From positions 45,218-109,217 of the forward strand of contig DJVH01000072.1 of assembly GCA_002440825.1 (NCBI GenBank): a stretch of DNA of 64,000 bases, read 5' to 3'. Shown in pieces: positions 1-8,462 of the stretch; position 1 is the first letter of the stretch, and each line of letters opens with the position of its first letter. The notes under the pieces are model-generated. The model worked only from the letters and a program-made list of their open reading frames with translations. It did not search any database and had not been told where the DNA came from. The position numbers were made by a program, and so were the translations under genes. The stretch comes from Bacteriovoracaceae bacterium UBA6261. Its GTDB lineage: Bacteria > Bdellovibrionota > Bacteriovoracia > Bacteriovoracales > Bacteriovoracaceae.

Positions 1-80
1 ATCTCTCCACAAAAACAATGCATTTTATTAATCCGGCACCGCTCGCAGCGTTTGCCCTGAGTGCTTCTTCGTTTACTCAT
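1..80 (-). CDS. DTW-domain protein, 5' end only (TapT-like tRNA-uridine aminocarboxypropyltransferase)
   Basis: Only the first 26 codons lie in the window, and the gene continues off the left edge. The translation begins MSKRRSTQGKRCERC and contains a CX2CX6CXC cysteine cluster (C12, C15, C22, C24). This is the N-terminal zinc-type motif of DTW-domain proteins such as TapT/YfiP, which transfer the aminocarboxypropyl group of SAM to tRNA uridine. Its ATG overlaps the TGA of the upstream plsC gene (ATGA), so the two are translationally coupled. The call rests on the cysteine spacing alone, because the DTW catalytic region is outside the window. Confidence 0.6.
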   Translation of the reverse strand, partial: MSKRRSTQGKRCERCRINKMHCFCGE

Positions 81-805
81 TTCAGATTCGCTTCAACTTC
101 GCGATCAAGACGAGCAACGGCAGCAACGATGGCCTCATAGCATTTATCTTTTAAGGCCGTGGCATCTTCAGGTTTCAAGCCGGTCGTTTCTATCGCAGGC
201 AAAGCTTCAATCAGAAGTGTTCCGGAATTCCATTTAGTGAAATCCAGATGGCGGATATAAGAACTGATGGCCACGGGAACAATCGGTACCTGAGCTTTAA
301 TCGCAGTAATGAAGGGTCCTTTTTTAAAAGGAAGAATACCGCGCCCACGGGATCTGGTTCCTTCCGGCATAATCCACACGGAAATTTTCCGGTCGCGGAT
401 TTGAGCAGCGGCCTGATCCATTGTTGAGAAGGCACTTTTTTTATTGCTTCTGTTGATCAGGATATTTCCTGCGAGCCAATAAAAAAGTCCAAAAAAAGGA
501 ACGTAGAGAATATCTTTTTTTCCAATCGTCACAGTATCGTCAGGAACAGCATGACAACCGGGAATGATATCCAGATTGTCCTGGTGATTGGAAATGAAAA
601 CACAAGGGCGATGAGCATTCATGTAATCACGATTTCTCATTCTGATTTTAATGCCGAGAATATGATGTCCGAAATTAATGATATCGGAAACCATCTTGGT
701 ATTTTTGGCCGAAAAGGGGCGGATAAGTCCTGCAAAAATGCCGATGGTGCATGCTAGAACAACCCATAAAATATAAAAAAAGAGTCTGATAAATTTAAGA
801 AGCAT
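77..805 (-). CDS. plsC: 1-acyl-sn-glycerol-3-phosphate acyltransferase (PlsC family)
   Basis: This 242-residue protein should acylate lysophosphatidic acid to phosphatidic acid at the inner membrane. A hydrophobic N-terminal segment (residues 5-28) anchors it. The HX4D catalytic motif is at H74-D79 (NHQDNLD) and the EGTR acyl-acceptor motif is at E148-R151. The length is normal for bacterial PlsC. The gene sits between a tyrosine recombinase (11-bp overlap) and the DTW gene (4-bp overlap), so all three are probably co-transcribed from the promoter at about 1900. The recombinase is an odd partner for lipid synthesis. A second PlsC-like gene lies at 45.7 kb. The family is clear, but acyl and acceptor specificity are not. 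Confidence 0.9.
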   Translation of the reverse strand: MLLKFIRLFFYILWVVLACTIGIFAGLIRPFSAKNTKMVSDIINFGHHILGIKIRMRNRDYMNAHRPCVFISNHQDNLDIIPGCHAVPDDTVTIGKKDILYVPFFGLFYWLAGNILINRSNKKSAFSTMDQAAAQIRDRKISVWIMPEGTRSRGRGILPFKKGPFITAIKAQVPIVPVAISSYIRHLDFTKWNSGTLLIEALPAIETTGLKPEDATALKDKCYEAIVAAVARLDREVEANLK

Positions 806-1835
806 AAGTCCGTCTCTGGTTTTTACTCAGTGTAGCTTTATCAATATATGTTTGTGTGACTTTGGCATCACTATGATTTAAATAATCCCGCACGTAAAGG
901 AGATCCTTGGATTTTATATAAAGATTTGTCGCGCAGGCCTTCCGAAAACTGTGGGGAGAAATGCCGGGGGAGACCTCAGCGCGGGAAATAATTTTCATGA
1001 TTTGATTATAAAAAGTTTTGAGCGAGTAAGGCTTCCCTTCTTTATTTTGAAACAAAAAATCTGATTTAAATTCAGTCTGCGATAAATAAAATTCAAGATT
1101 TTTGAATATCAACTCTTCTTTTTGAATCACCAGCGTGTGAATGGATCCGCCTTTTCTTGCAAATGTGAGCACTTTTGCGTGTAAGTCAAAATTGGAAATC
1201 TTAAGATAGCAAAGTTCACTTAAGCGAAGGCCTCCGTAATAGAGCAGATACAGCATCAGGCGTTCTTTTGTCCGCCAGGTTTTATCATCGATCAGTTTAA
1301 ATTCTTCACGAGTAATCATTTTGGTAGGAACGACATCGATATCTTTTAAAGAGATGGCGTGCAGTTTGCTCTTGACTGGATTTTTGGAGAACTTCGCAGA
1401 CGAATCTTCATTGACTTCTTTCAGGTACTGAAAAAAATTTTTAAGGCTGGATAAATGACGTCTTCTTGAAGCGACACTCATGGGCGCCTGAAAAAGAAGC
1501 AAGGATTTTTCCGAACGCGTTTTAAAGCGTGCCTTGCTGAAAATAACTTTAAACCAGAACAAAAAGGCGAGCTGCGGATGACGAATCACTTCTTTGTAAA
1601 TCGGTCCGCCATTATTGAGAAATTCTTTGTAACGGCCAATCATTTCGCCGTTAACTTTCACCAGATCTTTGCCTTCGCAGAATTCGACCCATGCAAAAAA
1701 TTTCAGCAAATCAGCTCTATAGTTTTTGATCGTATGCTCCGATTTGTTCAATCGAGAGAGATTATCGAGGTACTCATTCATGAGTGCAAGATGAGGCCTG
1801 GAGAGATCCGCGGCCGTGACCTGAGCCTGGTTCAT
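795..1835 (-). CDS. tyrosine recombinase (XerC/D-like integrase)
   Basis: This 346-residue protein has an N-terminal SAM-like core-binding domain (about 15-145) and a C-terminal catalytic domain. The full catalytic set is visible: R204 (GGLRLSEL), K228, H295-x-x-R298 (HSFR), H321 and nucleophile Y330. It is therefore expected to be active. It is longer than E. coli XerC/XerD (298 aa), mainly through an insertion at about 75-115. It could be a chromosomal dimer-resolution recombinase or a domesticated integrase; no other mobile genes are next to it. A strong promoter and a 24-bp palindrome lie just upstream, and plsC follows with an 11-bp overlap. Confidence 0.88.
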   Translation of the reverse strand: MNQAQVTAADLSRPHLALMNEYLDNLSRLNKSEHTIKNYRADLLKFFAWVEFCEGKDLVKVNGEMIGRYKEFLNNGGPIYKEVIRHPQLAFLFWFKVIFSKARFKTRSEKSLLLFQAPMSVASRRRHLSSLKNFFQYLKEVNEDSSAKFSKNPVKSKLHAISLKDIDVVPTKMITREEFKLIDDKTWRTKERLMLYLLYYGGLRLSELCYLKISNFDLHAKVLTFARKGGSIHTLVIQKEELIFKNLEFYLSQTEFKSDFLFQNKEGKPYSLKTFYNQIMKIISRAEVSPGISPHSFRKACATNLYIKSKDLLYVRDYLNHSDAKVTQTYIDKATLSKNQRRTYAS

Positions 1836-1871
1836 TCGTTTTCAATCCTTTGAAAAAAACCGGTTTAAAGT

Positions 1872-1895
1872 TACATATAATTTATATTATATGTA
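1872..1895. promoter_or_regulatory. 24-bp inverted repeat: operator or recombination core site
   Basis: The 10-bp arms TACATATAAT and ATTATATGTA are exact reverse complements separated by TTAT. The element overlaps the -10 box of the recombinase promoter, which fits autoregulation. Re-cut as 11-bp arm, 6-bp centre and 11-bp arm (1871-1898), it also resembles a dif-like Xer core, with TATAA/TTATA inner arms rather than the usual CATAA/TTATG. The sequence does not decide between the two. Confidence 0.5.
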
Positions 1896-1915
1896 GTTTA
1901 TGCTTTTTAAGTCAA
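1886..1915 (-). promoter_or_regulatory. sigma70-type promoter of the recombinase-plsC operon
   Basis: On the minus strand a TTGACT -35 box (1910-1915) is followed after 18 bp by a perfect TATAAT -10 box (1886-1891). It points toward the recombinase start at 1835, leaving a leader of about 45 nt. The -10 box lies within the right arm of the palindrome at 1872-1895. Confidence 0.6.
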
Positions 1916-1935
1916 AGAAATCGTTGAAAAAATGC

Positions 1936-1961
1936 AGAAACGCCCTTTTTAGGGCGTTTCT
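1936..1961 (-). terminator. rho-independent terminator of the 683-codon secreted-protein gene
   Basis: An 11-bp perfect stem (AGAAACGCCCT / AGGGCGTTTCT) with a TTTT loop is followed on the minus strand by GCATTTTTTC. It lies 30 bp past the stop at 1991 and just before the recombinase promoter, so it separates the two transcription units. Confidence 0.85.
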
Positions 1962-1990
1962 TTGGGGGCTTTGATGGTTTGAACATCGAT

Positions 1991-4012
1991 CTACATCGCT
2001 TCAATATCCAAATCTTCCATTGAACGATCTTCTTCATTTAAGCGAAGATCATAACCGCGGTTTGAAAGACGGGACTGAATTTCATTTAATTCTTTATAGA
2101 GAAGTCGGTAGTTGAGCGAGCCCACTTCAATTTGAATGGGAGTCAATTCCTTACCGATCATCTCGAGTTTCAGGTAAACCAGGTCTTCAAGTTTGTCCTG
2201 GGGAAGAAGTGAAATAAGAAAGCCCACTCCGATTTTATCGAAGACACCGCCTTCATTTAAGGCGACCAGGTTGTTGATCATTTCTTCCGTATTCGGGTTC
2301 TTTAAAATAGCGCCGATCTTATTGGCGAGATTTAAAAGTCTTTCTTTTTCAATCCAACGGTCGATTAAAAGAAAGCTTCTCAATTCTTCAGATTTAGTTT
2401 CATCTTCAGTTTTTTGAATCACGCTGAGTTTTCTTTTCTCTTCAACATAGATGAGAATTTTCTTTCTGAGTTCTTCTACCGGGTAGTTCTTCAGGTATTC
2501 AAAGCCCTGTGCCTTTAAAACCAACTGGAAGAAAATGCGGGAATCAATTTTTTTCGTGCCGTCTTTCCATTGTGTGAAATCAATATCGCGCGCCAGCTTC
2601 GTAGGGATCTGGGCCAGCATGAATTTCTCAACGGCCTTCTGTTCATAAGAAGTAAAATAGCGGTCTTTTCTTTCAAATGTCAGACCGAGATCGCCGTTTT
2701 TCAGTGTCGAATCTTCCATCTGAAATCTTGGAATCAGGCCGAAGTTGTTCTGGTAAGTCTGATCTTTTAATTTAAAAAACTTTTTCCCGAATTGAGCTTC
2801 AATATATTTTGAATAAGTCGGGTAGTAGAATTGAAGATTCTTTTCTTTTTTATCAATGAACGTTACGCGGCTTTCAGTAAACGTTCTGTCTTTCTGGTAA
2901 GAAGTCACCAAAAAAGCAAGTTTTACGTGACGAGTGTGTCCCTTGTAGCTGCTGTAGCCTTTAAAAATTCTTTGAACACGACGCTCTTTCGGTGGCATTT
3001 TCTGATCGAGGTAGAAAAGTTCGTCAGCTTTTTCGTATGAAGAGATGAGTTTATCTTTCAGATCGCTTGGGTCCACCATATCAGCGACAATGACATCCTT
3101 GAATTTTAGTGTCGAAGAAAGAACCTGGTTGTAAGCTTCCTGAGCTTGTGGATCTTTCAAATCGAAAACGTAGTCGATAATGAATTGAGCGCCTGGATTA
3201 TAACTGAAGCCGAATTGAGCAAAGTCTCTTTCAATAAAACGCTCGATCTGACGATCAAGAAGTCTGAAGCCGAAAATATTAAAGCTTGCGGCCATTCCCG
3301 CACTTGCCGCTGAATCACGACCGCGTTTTGTAATGAGCTTTAAACGCACGTGTGTTTCATCCAGTTTGAAAACCTGAATCGTAAATTCACCGGAAAGAAC
3401 AAAAGAAACTCCGGCGTTTGCTGAAAGACCAACAGGTCCAACTAAAGATGTTGAAGCCCCTGCGCCGATGGCAATATTCATATTCGCCGGCATACTGACA
3501 AAGTCACCCGCCTGAAGATTTTTAAGGGCCAGTTTAGCATTCAACGGAAGTTTGTTTGGAGCATAAGGAAGCGCTTTGATCGCTGCCATTTTGGTAGGGA
3601 ACTGGCGCACGAAAAAGAAGCTGCTTGAACGATTGACCGAAAAACCAAACGGTACATCAACCAGATCTTTTAAAATTTCACCAACGTTAACGCCGGCGTT
3701 TACATCCCATTTATCAATTCGAGTGAAAAATTTGTTAATATAAGAAGCTTCAACATCATAACGGTATTTGTTGCTGAGGTTGATACCTTCAACCAGATCA
3801 ATATTGCCAAGATCAACGTTAAAATTGATATCCTGATCCGCAATGGACTCGCGGATTTTCTTCTGCATTTCCTTGCGATCCAGATAATCAGAAAGCTTTC
3901 TGGAAAGAGACTCGGGGCTGCTTTCTAACTGCTCGGAGACTTCAGCATATGAAAGCGACGCAGTCGTTAGAAGAAGAGTTGTTAACAAAAAAGAGGAGAA
4001 AACCTTTTTCAT
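1991..4012 (-). CDS. large secreted protein of unknown function
   Basis: I do not recognise a characterised family. I place the start at the MKK codon at 4012, where AGGA sits 6 bp upstream and a clear signal peptide begins (MKKVFSSFLLTTLLLTTASL, cleavage after SYA); an in-frame start at 4042 is less likely. The mature protein (about 650 aa) has a middle part rich in small residues and beta-like patches (about 170-290), containing phrases such as GAGASTSLVGPVG. A charged alpha-helical C-terminal half follows. Export to periplasm or outer membrane is likely. It is monocistronic, with its own terminator. Confidence 0.85.
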   Translation of the reverse strand: MKKVFSSFLLTTLLLTTASLSYAEVSEQLESSPESLSRKLSDYLDRKEMQKKIRESIADQDINFNVDLGNIDLVEGINLSNKYRYDVEASYINKFFTRIDKWDVNAGVNVGEILKDLVDVPFGFSVNRSSSFFFVRQFPTKMAAIKALPYAPNKLPLNAKLALKNLQAGDFVSMPANMNIAIGAGASTSLVGPVGLSANAGVSFVLSGEFTIQVFKLDETHVRLKLITKRGRDSAASAGMAASFNIFGFRLLDRQIERFIERDFAQFGFSYNPGAQFIIDYVFDLKDPQAQEAYNQVLSSTLKFKDVIVADMVDPSDLKDKLISSYEKADELFYLDQKMPPKERRVQRIFKGYSSYKGHTRHVKLAFLVTSYQKDRTFTESRVTFIDKKEKNLQFYYPTYSKYIEAQFGKKFFKLKDQTYQNNFGLIPRFQMEDSTLKNGDLGLTFERKDRYFTSYEQKAVEKFMLAQIPTKLARDIDFTQWKDGTKKIDSRIFFQLVLKAQGFEYLKNYPVEELRKKILIYVEEKRKLSVIQKTEDETKSEELRSFLLIDRWIEKERLLNLANKIGAILKNPNTEEMINNLVALNEGGVFDKIGVGFLISLLPQDKLEDLVYLKLEMIGKELTPIQIEVGSLNYRLLYKELNEIQSRLSNRGYDLRLNEEDRSMEDLDIEAM

Positions 4013-4159
4013 GGGCAATCCTGGCTGTTGATTCAATAACACTCACAGTTTAGACCTCCCTTAGACGCGTCGCCACAAAGAACCCTTATCATGTATTTTT
4101 TACTAGGTTACCCCGTCACAATTTGATACACTTCCTAGGTCGTTAGGATCACACAATTT

Positions 4160-4774
4160 ATGGAAATTTTTGAACAAGTCCTCCACATTACCGCCGATCC
4201 CTTGGCCTTCTTCCAGTTTTTTGGCTACTGGGGTTTGTCGATGATCCTGTTTGCAGAAACAGGGCTGTTTGGCTTTTTCCTGCCCGGAGACTCGCTTTTA
4301 GTGACCCTGGGGCTGATTTCTGCCCAAGGGCATATCGATTTGAAAATCCTTATCCCTTCTTTAATTCTCGCCACCGTTTTGGGCGATCATTTCAGCTATT
4401 TTCTGGGACGCAAGTACTCCACTAAGGTTAGAAGCAATATTCATCGCTTTTACCTGGAAGAAAAGCATATGGAGATGGCCGAGACTTTTTATTCAAAGCA
4501 TGGGGGAAAGACGATTCTTTTCTGTAAATTCGTGGCGTTTGTGCGCACCTTTGCTCCTTTTGTAGCTGGTACTTCAAAAATGAGCGTGCTCAGGTTCTCT
4601 CTTTTTGACCTGGCCGGCGCAGGTCTATGGGTAGGGGGAATTGTCGGATTGACCCATTACCTGGCCCAATTCGTCCACTTTGACATCAAAGCGTATTTCC
4701 ATTACTTCGTCATTTTTCTAATCTTTCTGCTTGTTTCGCCCTTCATCTTTAAAGTTTTAAAAAAGAAGGCATAA
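4160..4774 (+). CDS. DedA family membrane protein (VTT/SNARE-associated domain)
   Basis: This 204-residue polytopic inner-membrane protein carries the DedA hallmarks. These are an acidic residue in an early re-entrant region (FAETGLFGFFLPGDSLL, about 31-47), a GDHFSYFLGRKY segment (about 74-85), and a second re-entrant loop with the conserved F-x-R-T-F-x-P-x-x-A-G pattern (FVRTFAPFVAGTSKM, about 127-141). The family supports undecaprenyl-phosphate or phospholipid recycling and proton-dependent homeostasis. It starts about 100 bp from the divergent secreted-protein gene and appears to be a single-gene unit. Confidence 0.92.
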   Translation: MEIFEQVLHITADPLAFFQFFGYWGLSMILFAETGLFGFFLPGDSLLVTLGLISAQGHIDLKILIPSLILATVLGDHFSYFLGRKYSTKVRSNIHRFYLEEKHMEMAETFYSKHGGKTILFCKFVAFVRTFAPFVAGTSKMSVLRFSLFDLAGAGLWVGGIVGLTHYLAQFVHFDIKAYFHYFVIFLIFLLVSPFIFKVLKKKA

Positions 4775-4823
4775 TACCTAATAATAGATTTGAATCCGTT
4801 TTTTACTATAAGGACTTTTGTTT

Positions 4824-6167
4824 ATGGCAAATTCAATAAACTTGAAACTTACTCTTGATAACAGTGCTCACAAGCATTTTCGCGACGATGAGTTCTGGAA
4901 AGTGATTCCTGCATGGAAAGATGTGACTCGCGAAGAGTTCAGCGATCATATGTGGCAACTGAAACATTCAATCAACAAAGTTGATAAAGCTAAGGCCGTT
5001 TTAGGCGACCTTTGTACCGAAGAGTTTTATCAGGACATGGTGGATGGTCAGCACAAGACGCCGATGAACATCAGAATTACTCCTTATATTTTTGCTTTGA
5101 TGGATTGGAATGATCCTGTGAACTGTCCGCTCAGAAAACAATTTCTTCCGATCGGTTCTCAGTTTTTAGAAGATCACCCTTACTATAAGGCCGATTCTCT
5201 TCACGAAGATGTCGACTCTCCGGTGCCGACACTCACTCATAGATATCACGATAAAGTTCTTTTTCTGCCGACAACAATCTGTCCGGTTTATTGTTCATAC
5301 TGTACGCGTTCACGCTTAATTGGTGGTTCAACTGAAGCAGTTGAAAAAGAAACTTACGGAGTCAATCAGGCGAAGATGGATGCGGCCTTTGATTACATCC
5401 GCGCTCATGAGCAAATTGAAGACGTGGTTATTTCCGGAGGGGACGCATTCATGCTCACTCCGAAACAAATTACTTTCATCGGCGAAAACCTTCTCAATAT
5501 TCCTCATATCAGAAGACTTCGTTTTGCTACAAAAGGTGTGGCCATTTTCCCTCAGAAAATTCTTTCTGACCACGAGTGGTTCAACGCTTTCAATGCCGTT
5601 CATAAAAAAGCGCGCGAAATGGGAAAACAAGTTGTGATTCACACCCACTTTTCTTGCCCGCGCGAAATCACTATGTTCTCGAAGAAAGCGATGGAAAGAC
5701 TTTTTGCCGAAGGAATTACGGTTAGAAACCAGGCCGTTTTGCAAGAAGGAGTCAACGACAACATCAACGATATGGTTCTTCTCATCAAGCAGATGAGCTA
5801 TATGAACATTCAGCCTTATTACGTTTATATTCACGATATGGTTCCGGGTTGCGAACATTTCAGAACAACCATTGCTGAGTCTGAAGCGCTGGAAAAAGCG
5901 GTGAGAGGAACAACGGCAGGATTCAATACGCCGACGTTTGTCTGTGATGCTCCAGGAGGCGGTGGAAAACGCCATATTGCTTCTTATGAGTATTACGATC
6001 GCGAGAATGGTATCTCTGTCTGGACAGCACCGAACGTTAAACCAGGTGAAGTCTTCTTTTACTTCGATCCCATCAGAAAACTATCAAAAGAAGCGCAAGC
6101 TCGTTGGGCAGATCCAGCTCAGCGTGAAGCAATGATTGCAGACGCGAAAAAGAAAGCGGGCTTTTAG
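4824..6167 (+). CDS. kamA: L-lysine 2,3-aminomutase family radical SAM enzyme (KamA type)
   Basis: This 447-residue enzyme should interconvert L-alpha- and L-beta-lysine using SAM, a [4Fe-4S] cluster and PLP. The cluster motif CxxxCxxC is at C153, C157 and C160 (CPVYCSYC). The PLP-binding lysine is K382 in PGGGGK. Substrate-binding aspartates correspond to D338 (HDMVPGCEHFRT) and D375. Length fits KamA (about 416 aa) better than EpmB (about 340 aa), so a role in beta-lysine metabolism is more likely than EF-P modification. I chose the ATG at 4824 because AAGGA sits 9 bp before it; a TTG six bases upstream is too close. Its stop overlaps the convergent channel gene. Confidence 0.9.
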   Translation: MANSINLKLTLDNSAHKHFRDDEFWKVIPAWKDVTREEFSDHMWQLKHSINKVDKAKAVLGDLCTEEFYQDMVDGQHKTPMNIRITPYIFALMDWNDPVNCPLRKQFLPIGSQFLEDHPYYKADSLHEDVDSPVPTLTHRYHDKVLFLPTTICPVYCSYCTRSRLIGGSTEAVEKETYGVNQAKMDAAFDYIRAHEQIEDVVISGGDAFMLTPKQITFIGENLLNIPHIRRLRFATKGVAIFPQKILSDHEWFNAFNAVHKKAREMGKQVVIHTHFSCPREITMFSKKAMERLFAEGITVRNQAVLQEGVNDNINDMVLLIKQMSYMNIQPYYVYIHDMVPGCEHFRTTIAESEALEKAVRGTTAGFNTPTFVCDAPGGGGKRHIASYEYYDRENGISVWTAPNVKPGEVFFYFDPIRKLSKEAQARWADPAQREAMIADAKKKAGF

Positions 6168-7468
6168 GCCGCAGGAGTCTTTCTCGCGTCTGAACTTCGT
6201 CTTTGCGTGGTGCCTTCGATGTTCGAAAGCAGCACGGGATATCGTTTTACAATTTCATTGAAATTCTTTTTAGTGAGCTTATAAAGGTCGCAATAAGTCT
6301 GTGACTGAATATTGGCGGTTCTGGTCGTCTCTTTTAATAGAGCAATCTCACCAAAAATCTGACCGTCATGCAATGTTGCCACTCTTTCGCCGGATTGAAG
6401 AATCACGTCCACATTTCCGTGAGCAATAATAAACATTTCCTCACCGATATCGCCGATGTTAATGATCATGTCGCCCGGTGAAGAGTAAATCTGCTCAAGT
6501 TGCATCGAAACTTCTTTTAAACAATCGTGCGAACAATTATGAAAAACAGGAATATTGGAAATGAGTTTAATCTTCATGTAGATCTGCATTTCCTGTTGAA
6601 GTGCATGAGGAAGATCGGCGATGATTTTCTCATCGTTATCAGACAGACGTTTTGAATAGAGATGTGAGTAGTGATTGATGGCCGCAGTCTGAAGCTTGTT
6701 GGGAATATTATAGTGCTTCATAAACATAAGCAGATCATTGATTTTTTCCCGCGACTGTTCTTTATAACGATCAGCGCTTGCCAGCATTCTGGAAATATTA
6801 CCGATAACGACACCGTACATACCTACGCCGATGATCATAATAAAACAGGTGAAGATGCGTCCGTAATTATCGTGAGGAGTGATATCGCCATAGCCGATCG
6901 TTGTAAGAGTTGTAACGGCCCAGTAAAACGATTTGATGTAATAGCTTGTGACATCAGTGTCTCTTCCCATCGGATAGATGAAGATCCACGAGCAGGCAAT
7001 CCAGTTGACGACCATAAGGCAACCCACTGCGATCGACTGGATCTTGAATATTTTAGGAACAATGGTGATGTTTTCGATTAAGTAATACACTTTGATAATT
7101 CTGATCATCCTAAGAAGACGGAAGGCCGTAAAAAGATCCTGGTGACCGACATAATAGGAGACGAGATCAAAAGGGATACAGGCGAGAATGTCTACTCCCA
7201 AAAAAAGATGCGTCATCCATTTTTTCTGCACGGTTTCGATTTCGGTATTTTTTTTAAGTTTCTTTTTTTCGCGCAGGTGATGAAGGAGATCGGCGATAAA
7301 AAGCAGAGAAATAATCCCATCGACCACCAGCTGCCACGGCTGAATTTTGGTTTTAAAAACAAAACTGAAAGGTGCTTCAATCGCAGTAAAACTCGCCGCC
7401 CAGAAAATAATGGCAATCCAAAGGAATTCGATTGTATTCAAATGTTTTTTATTCAGCATAATATGCAT
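6164..7468 (-). CDS. voltage-gated-type K+ channel with cyclic nucleotide-binding domain
   Basis: This 434-residue protein has an N-terminal six-helix ion-channel region. It includes an S4-like helix with regularly spaced arginines (FRLLRMIRIIKVYYL, about 116-130) and a K+-selectivity filter TTIGYGD (about 190-196). A C-linker and a cyclic nucleotide-binding domain (about 310-415) follow, with the phosphate-binding cassette GEIALLKETTRTANI. The architecture matches EAG/CNG-like bacterial channels gated by cAMP or cGMP. No good ribosome-binding site precedes either start (7468 or 7459). It overlaps the 3' end of kamA by 4 bp and diverges from htpX across 93 bp. Confidence 0.92.
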   Translation of the reverse strand: MHIMLNKKHLNTIEFLWIAIIFWAASFTAIEAPFSFVFKTKIQPWQLVVDGIISLLFIADLLHHLREKKKLKKNTEIETVQKKWMTHLFLGVDILACIPFDLVSYYVGHQDLFTAFRLLRMIRIIKVYYLIENITIVPKIFKIQSIAVGCLMVVNWIACSWIFIYPMGRDTDVTSYYIKSFYWAVTTLTTIGYGDITPHDNYGRIFTCFIMIIGVGMYGVVIGNISRMLASADRYKEQSREKINDLLMFMKHYNIPNKLQTAAINHYSHLYSKRLSDNDEKIIADLPHALQQEMQIYMKIKLISNIPVFHNCSHDCLKEVSMQLEQIYSSPGDMIINIGDIGEEMFIIAHGNVDVILQSGERVATLHDGQIFGEIALLKETTRTANIQSQTYCDLYKLTKKNFNEIVKRYPVLLSNIEGTTQRRSSDARKTPAA

Positions 7469-7495
7469 GCATTATCGGAAAAAGACTTTGAAGCC

Positions 7496-7525
7496 TTGAC
7501 AGAAATATGTACAACCCCAGATTAT
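7496..7525 (+). promoter_or_regulatory. candidate htpX promoter
   Basis: A consensus TTGACA -35 (7496-7501) is followed after 18 bp by GATTAT (7520-7525, four of six matches to TATAAT). This would give a leader of about 30 nt before the GGAG ribosome-binding site of htpX. The -35 is strong and the -10 mediocre. Confidence 0.4.
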
Positions 7526-7561
7526 GAACATTGAAAATTTAAAAATCGGAGTCTTAAAAAA

Positions 7562-8458
7562 ATGAAAAGAATCGTACTTTTTTTGACGGTTAATATTCTG
7601 GTGGTCGCCACCATTTCTCTTTTGCTGAGTTTATTGGGTGTCGGACAATATATGACCCAGGCAGGTCTGCAGTACGGACCATTGCTGGCGTTCTGTTTTG
7701 TCTGGGGTATGGCGGGCTCTTTTATTTCTCTTCTTCTCTCAAAGATGATGGCAAAGTGGATGATGGGCGTGCAAATCGTGACCACAGAAGGGCCTCATCG
7801 CGATTTAGTGGAAACAGTTCATCGTCTTTCAAGACGGGCCGGTTTAACGACTATGCCTGAAGTTGGTATTTATCAAAGTCCTGTTTTGAATGCATTTGCT
7901 ACAGGACCTTCGCGCAATAATTCTCTGGTTGCTGTTTCAAGCGGTCTTCTCGGATCGATGAATCAGCAGGAAATCGAAGGCGTTCTCGCTCATGAAATTG
8001 CCCACGTGGCCAATGGTGATATGGTGACAATGACTCTCGTTCAGGGAGTTGTAAATGCGTTTGTCATGTTCTTTTCACGCGTAGTGGCCTTTGCTATCAC
8101 TCAGGCCATGGCCAGTAACAACGATCGCGACGAAAGACCGAGTCCATTTATTCAAATGCTGCTTGTGATGGTTCTGGATATCGTTTTTGGCCTTCTGGCG
8201 ATGCCCATCGTTGCCTGGTTCTCCCGTTTCAGAGAATACCGTGCAGATAAGGGCGGTGCAGATCTCGCCGGCCGTGAAAAAATGATTGCTGCTTTAGAAG
8301 CTCTTACACGCGCTTATCCGCAACTTGAAACGGCTACGGAGCAAACGGATTCGAATTTTCGTTCAATGCAAATTTCCAGCAAAGAAGGCTTTATGCAGCT
8401 TTTTTCTACGCATCCACCGCTTGCGGAAAGAATTGCAGTTTTAAGAAAAAATCAATAA
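7562..8458 (+). CDS. htpX: membrane zinc metalloprotease HtpX (M48B family)
   Basis: This 298-residue inner-membrane protease degrades misfolded membrane proteins in concert with FtsH. The zinc motif HEIAH is at 144-148, followed by NGDMVTMTLVQGVVN as in E. coli HtpX. The third zinc ligand region is REYRADKGGADLAG (about 225-237). Two N-terminal membrane helices and two more after the HExxH motif match the family topology, and length is standard. GGAG lies 10 bp before the ATG. Expression is probably envelope-stress responsive in this family, but the sequence shows only an ordinary promoter. Confidence 0.96.
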   Translation: MKRIVLFLTVNILVVATISLLLSLLGVGQYMTQAGLQYGPLLAFCFVWGMAGSFISLLLSKMMAKWMMGVQIVTTEGPHRDLVETVHRLSRRAGLTTMPEVGIYQSPVLNAFATGPSRNNSLVAVSSGLLGSMNQQEIEGVLAHEIAHVANGDMVTMTLVQGVVNAFVMFFSRVVAFAITQAMASNNDRDERPSPFIQMLLVMVLDIVFGLLAMPIVAWFSRFREYRADKGGADLAGREKMIAALEALTRAYPQLETATEQTDSNFRSMQISSKEGFMQLFSTHPPLAERIAVLRKNQ

Positions 8459-8462
8459 TGAA

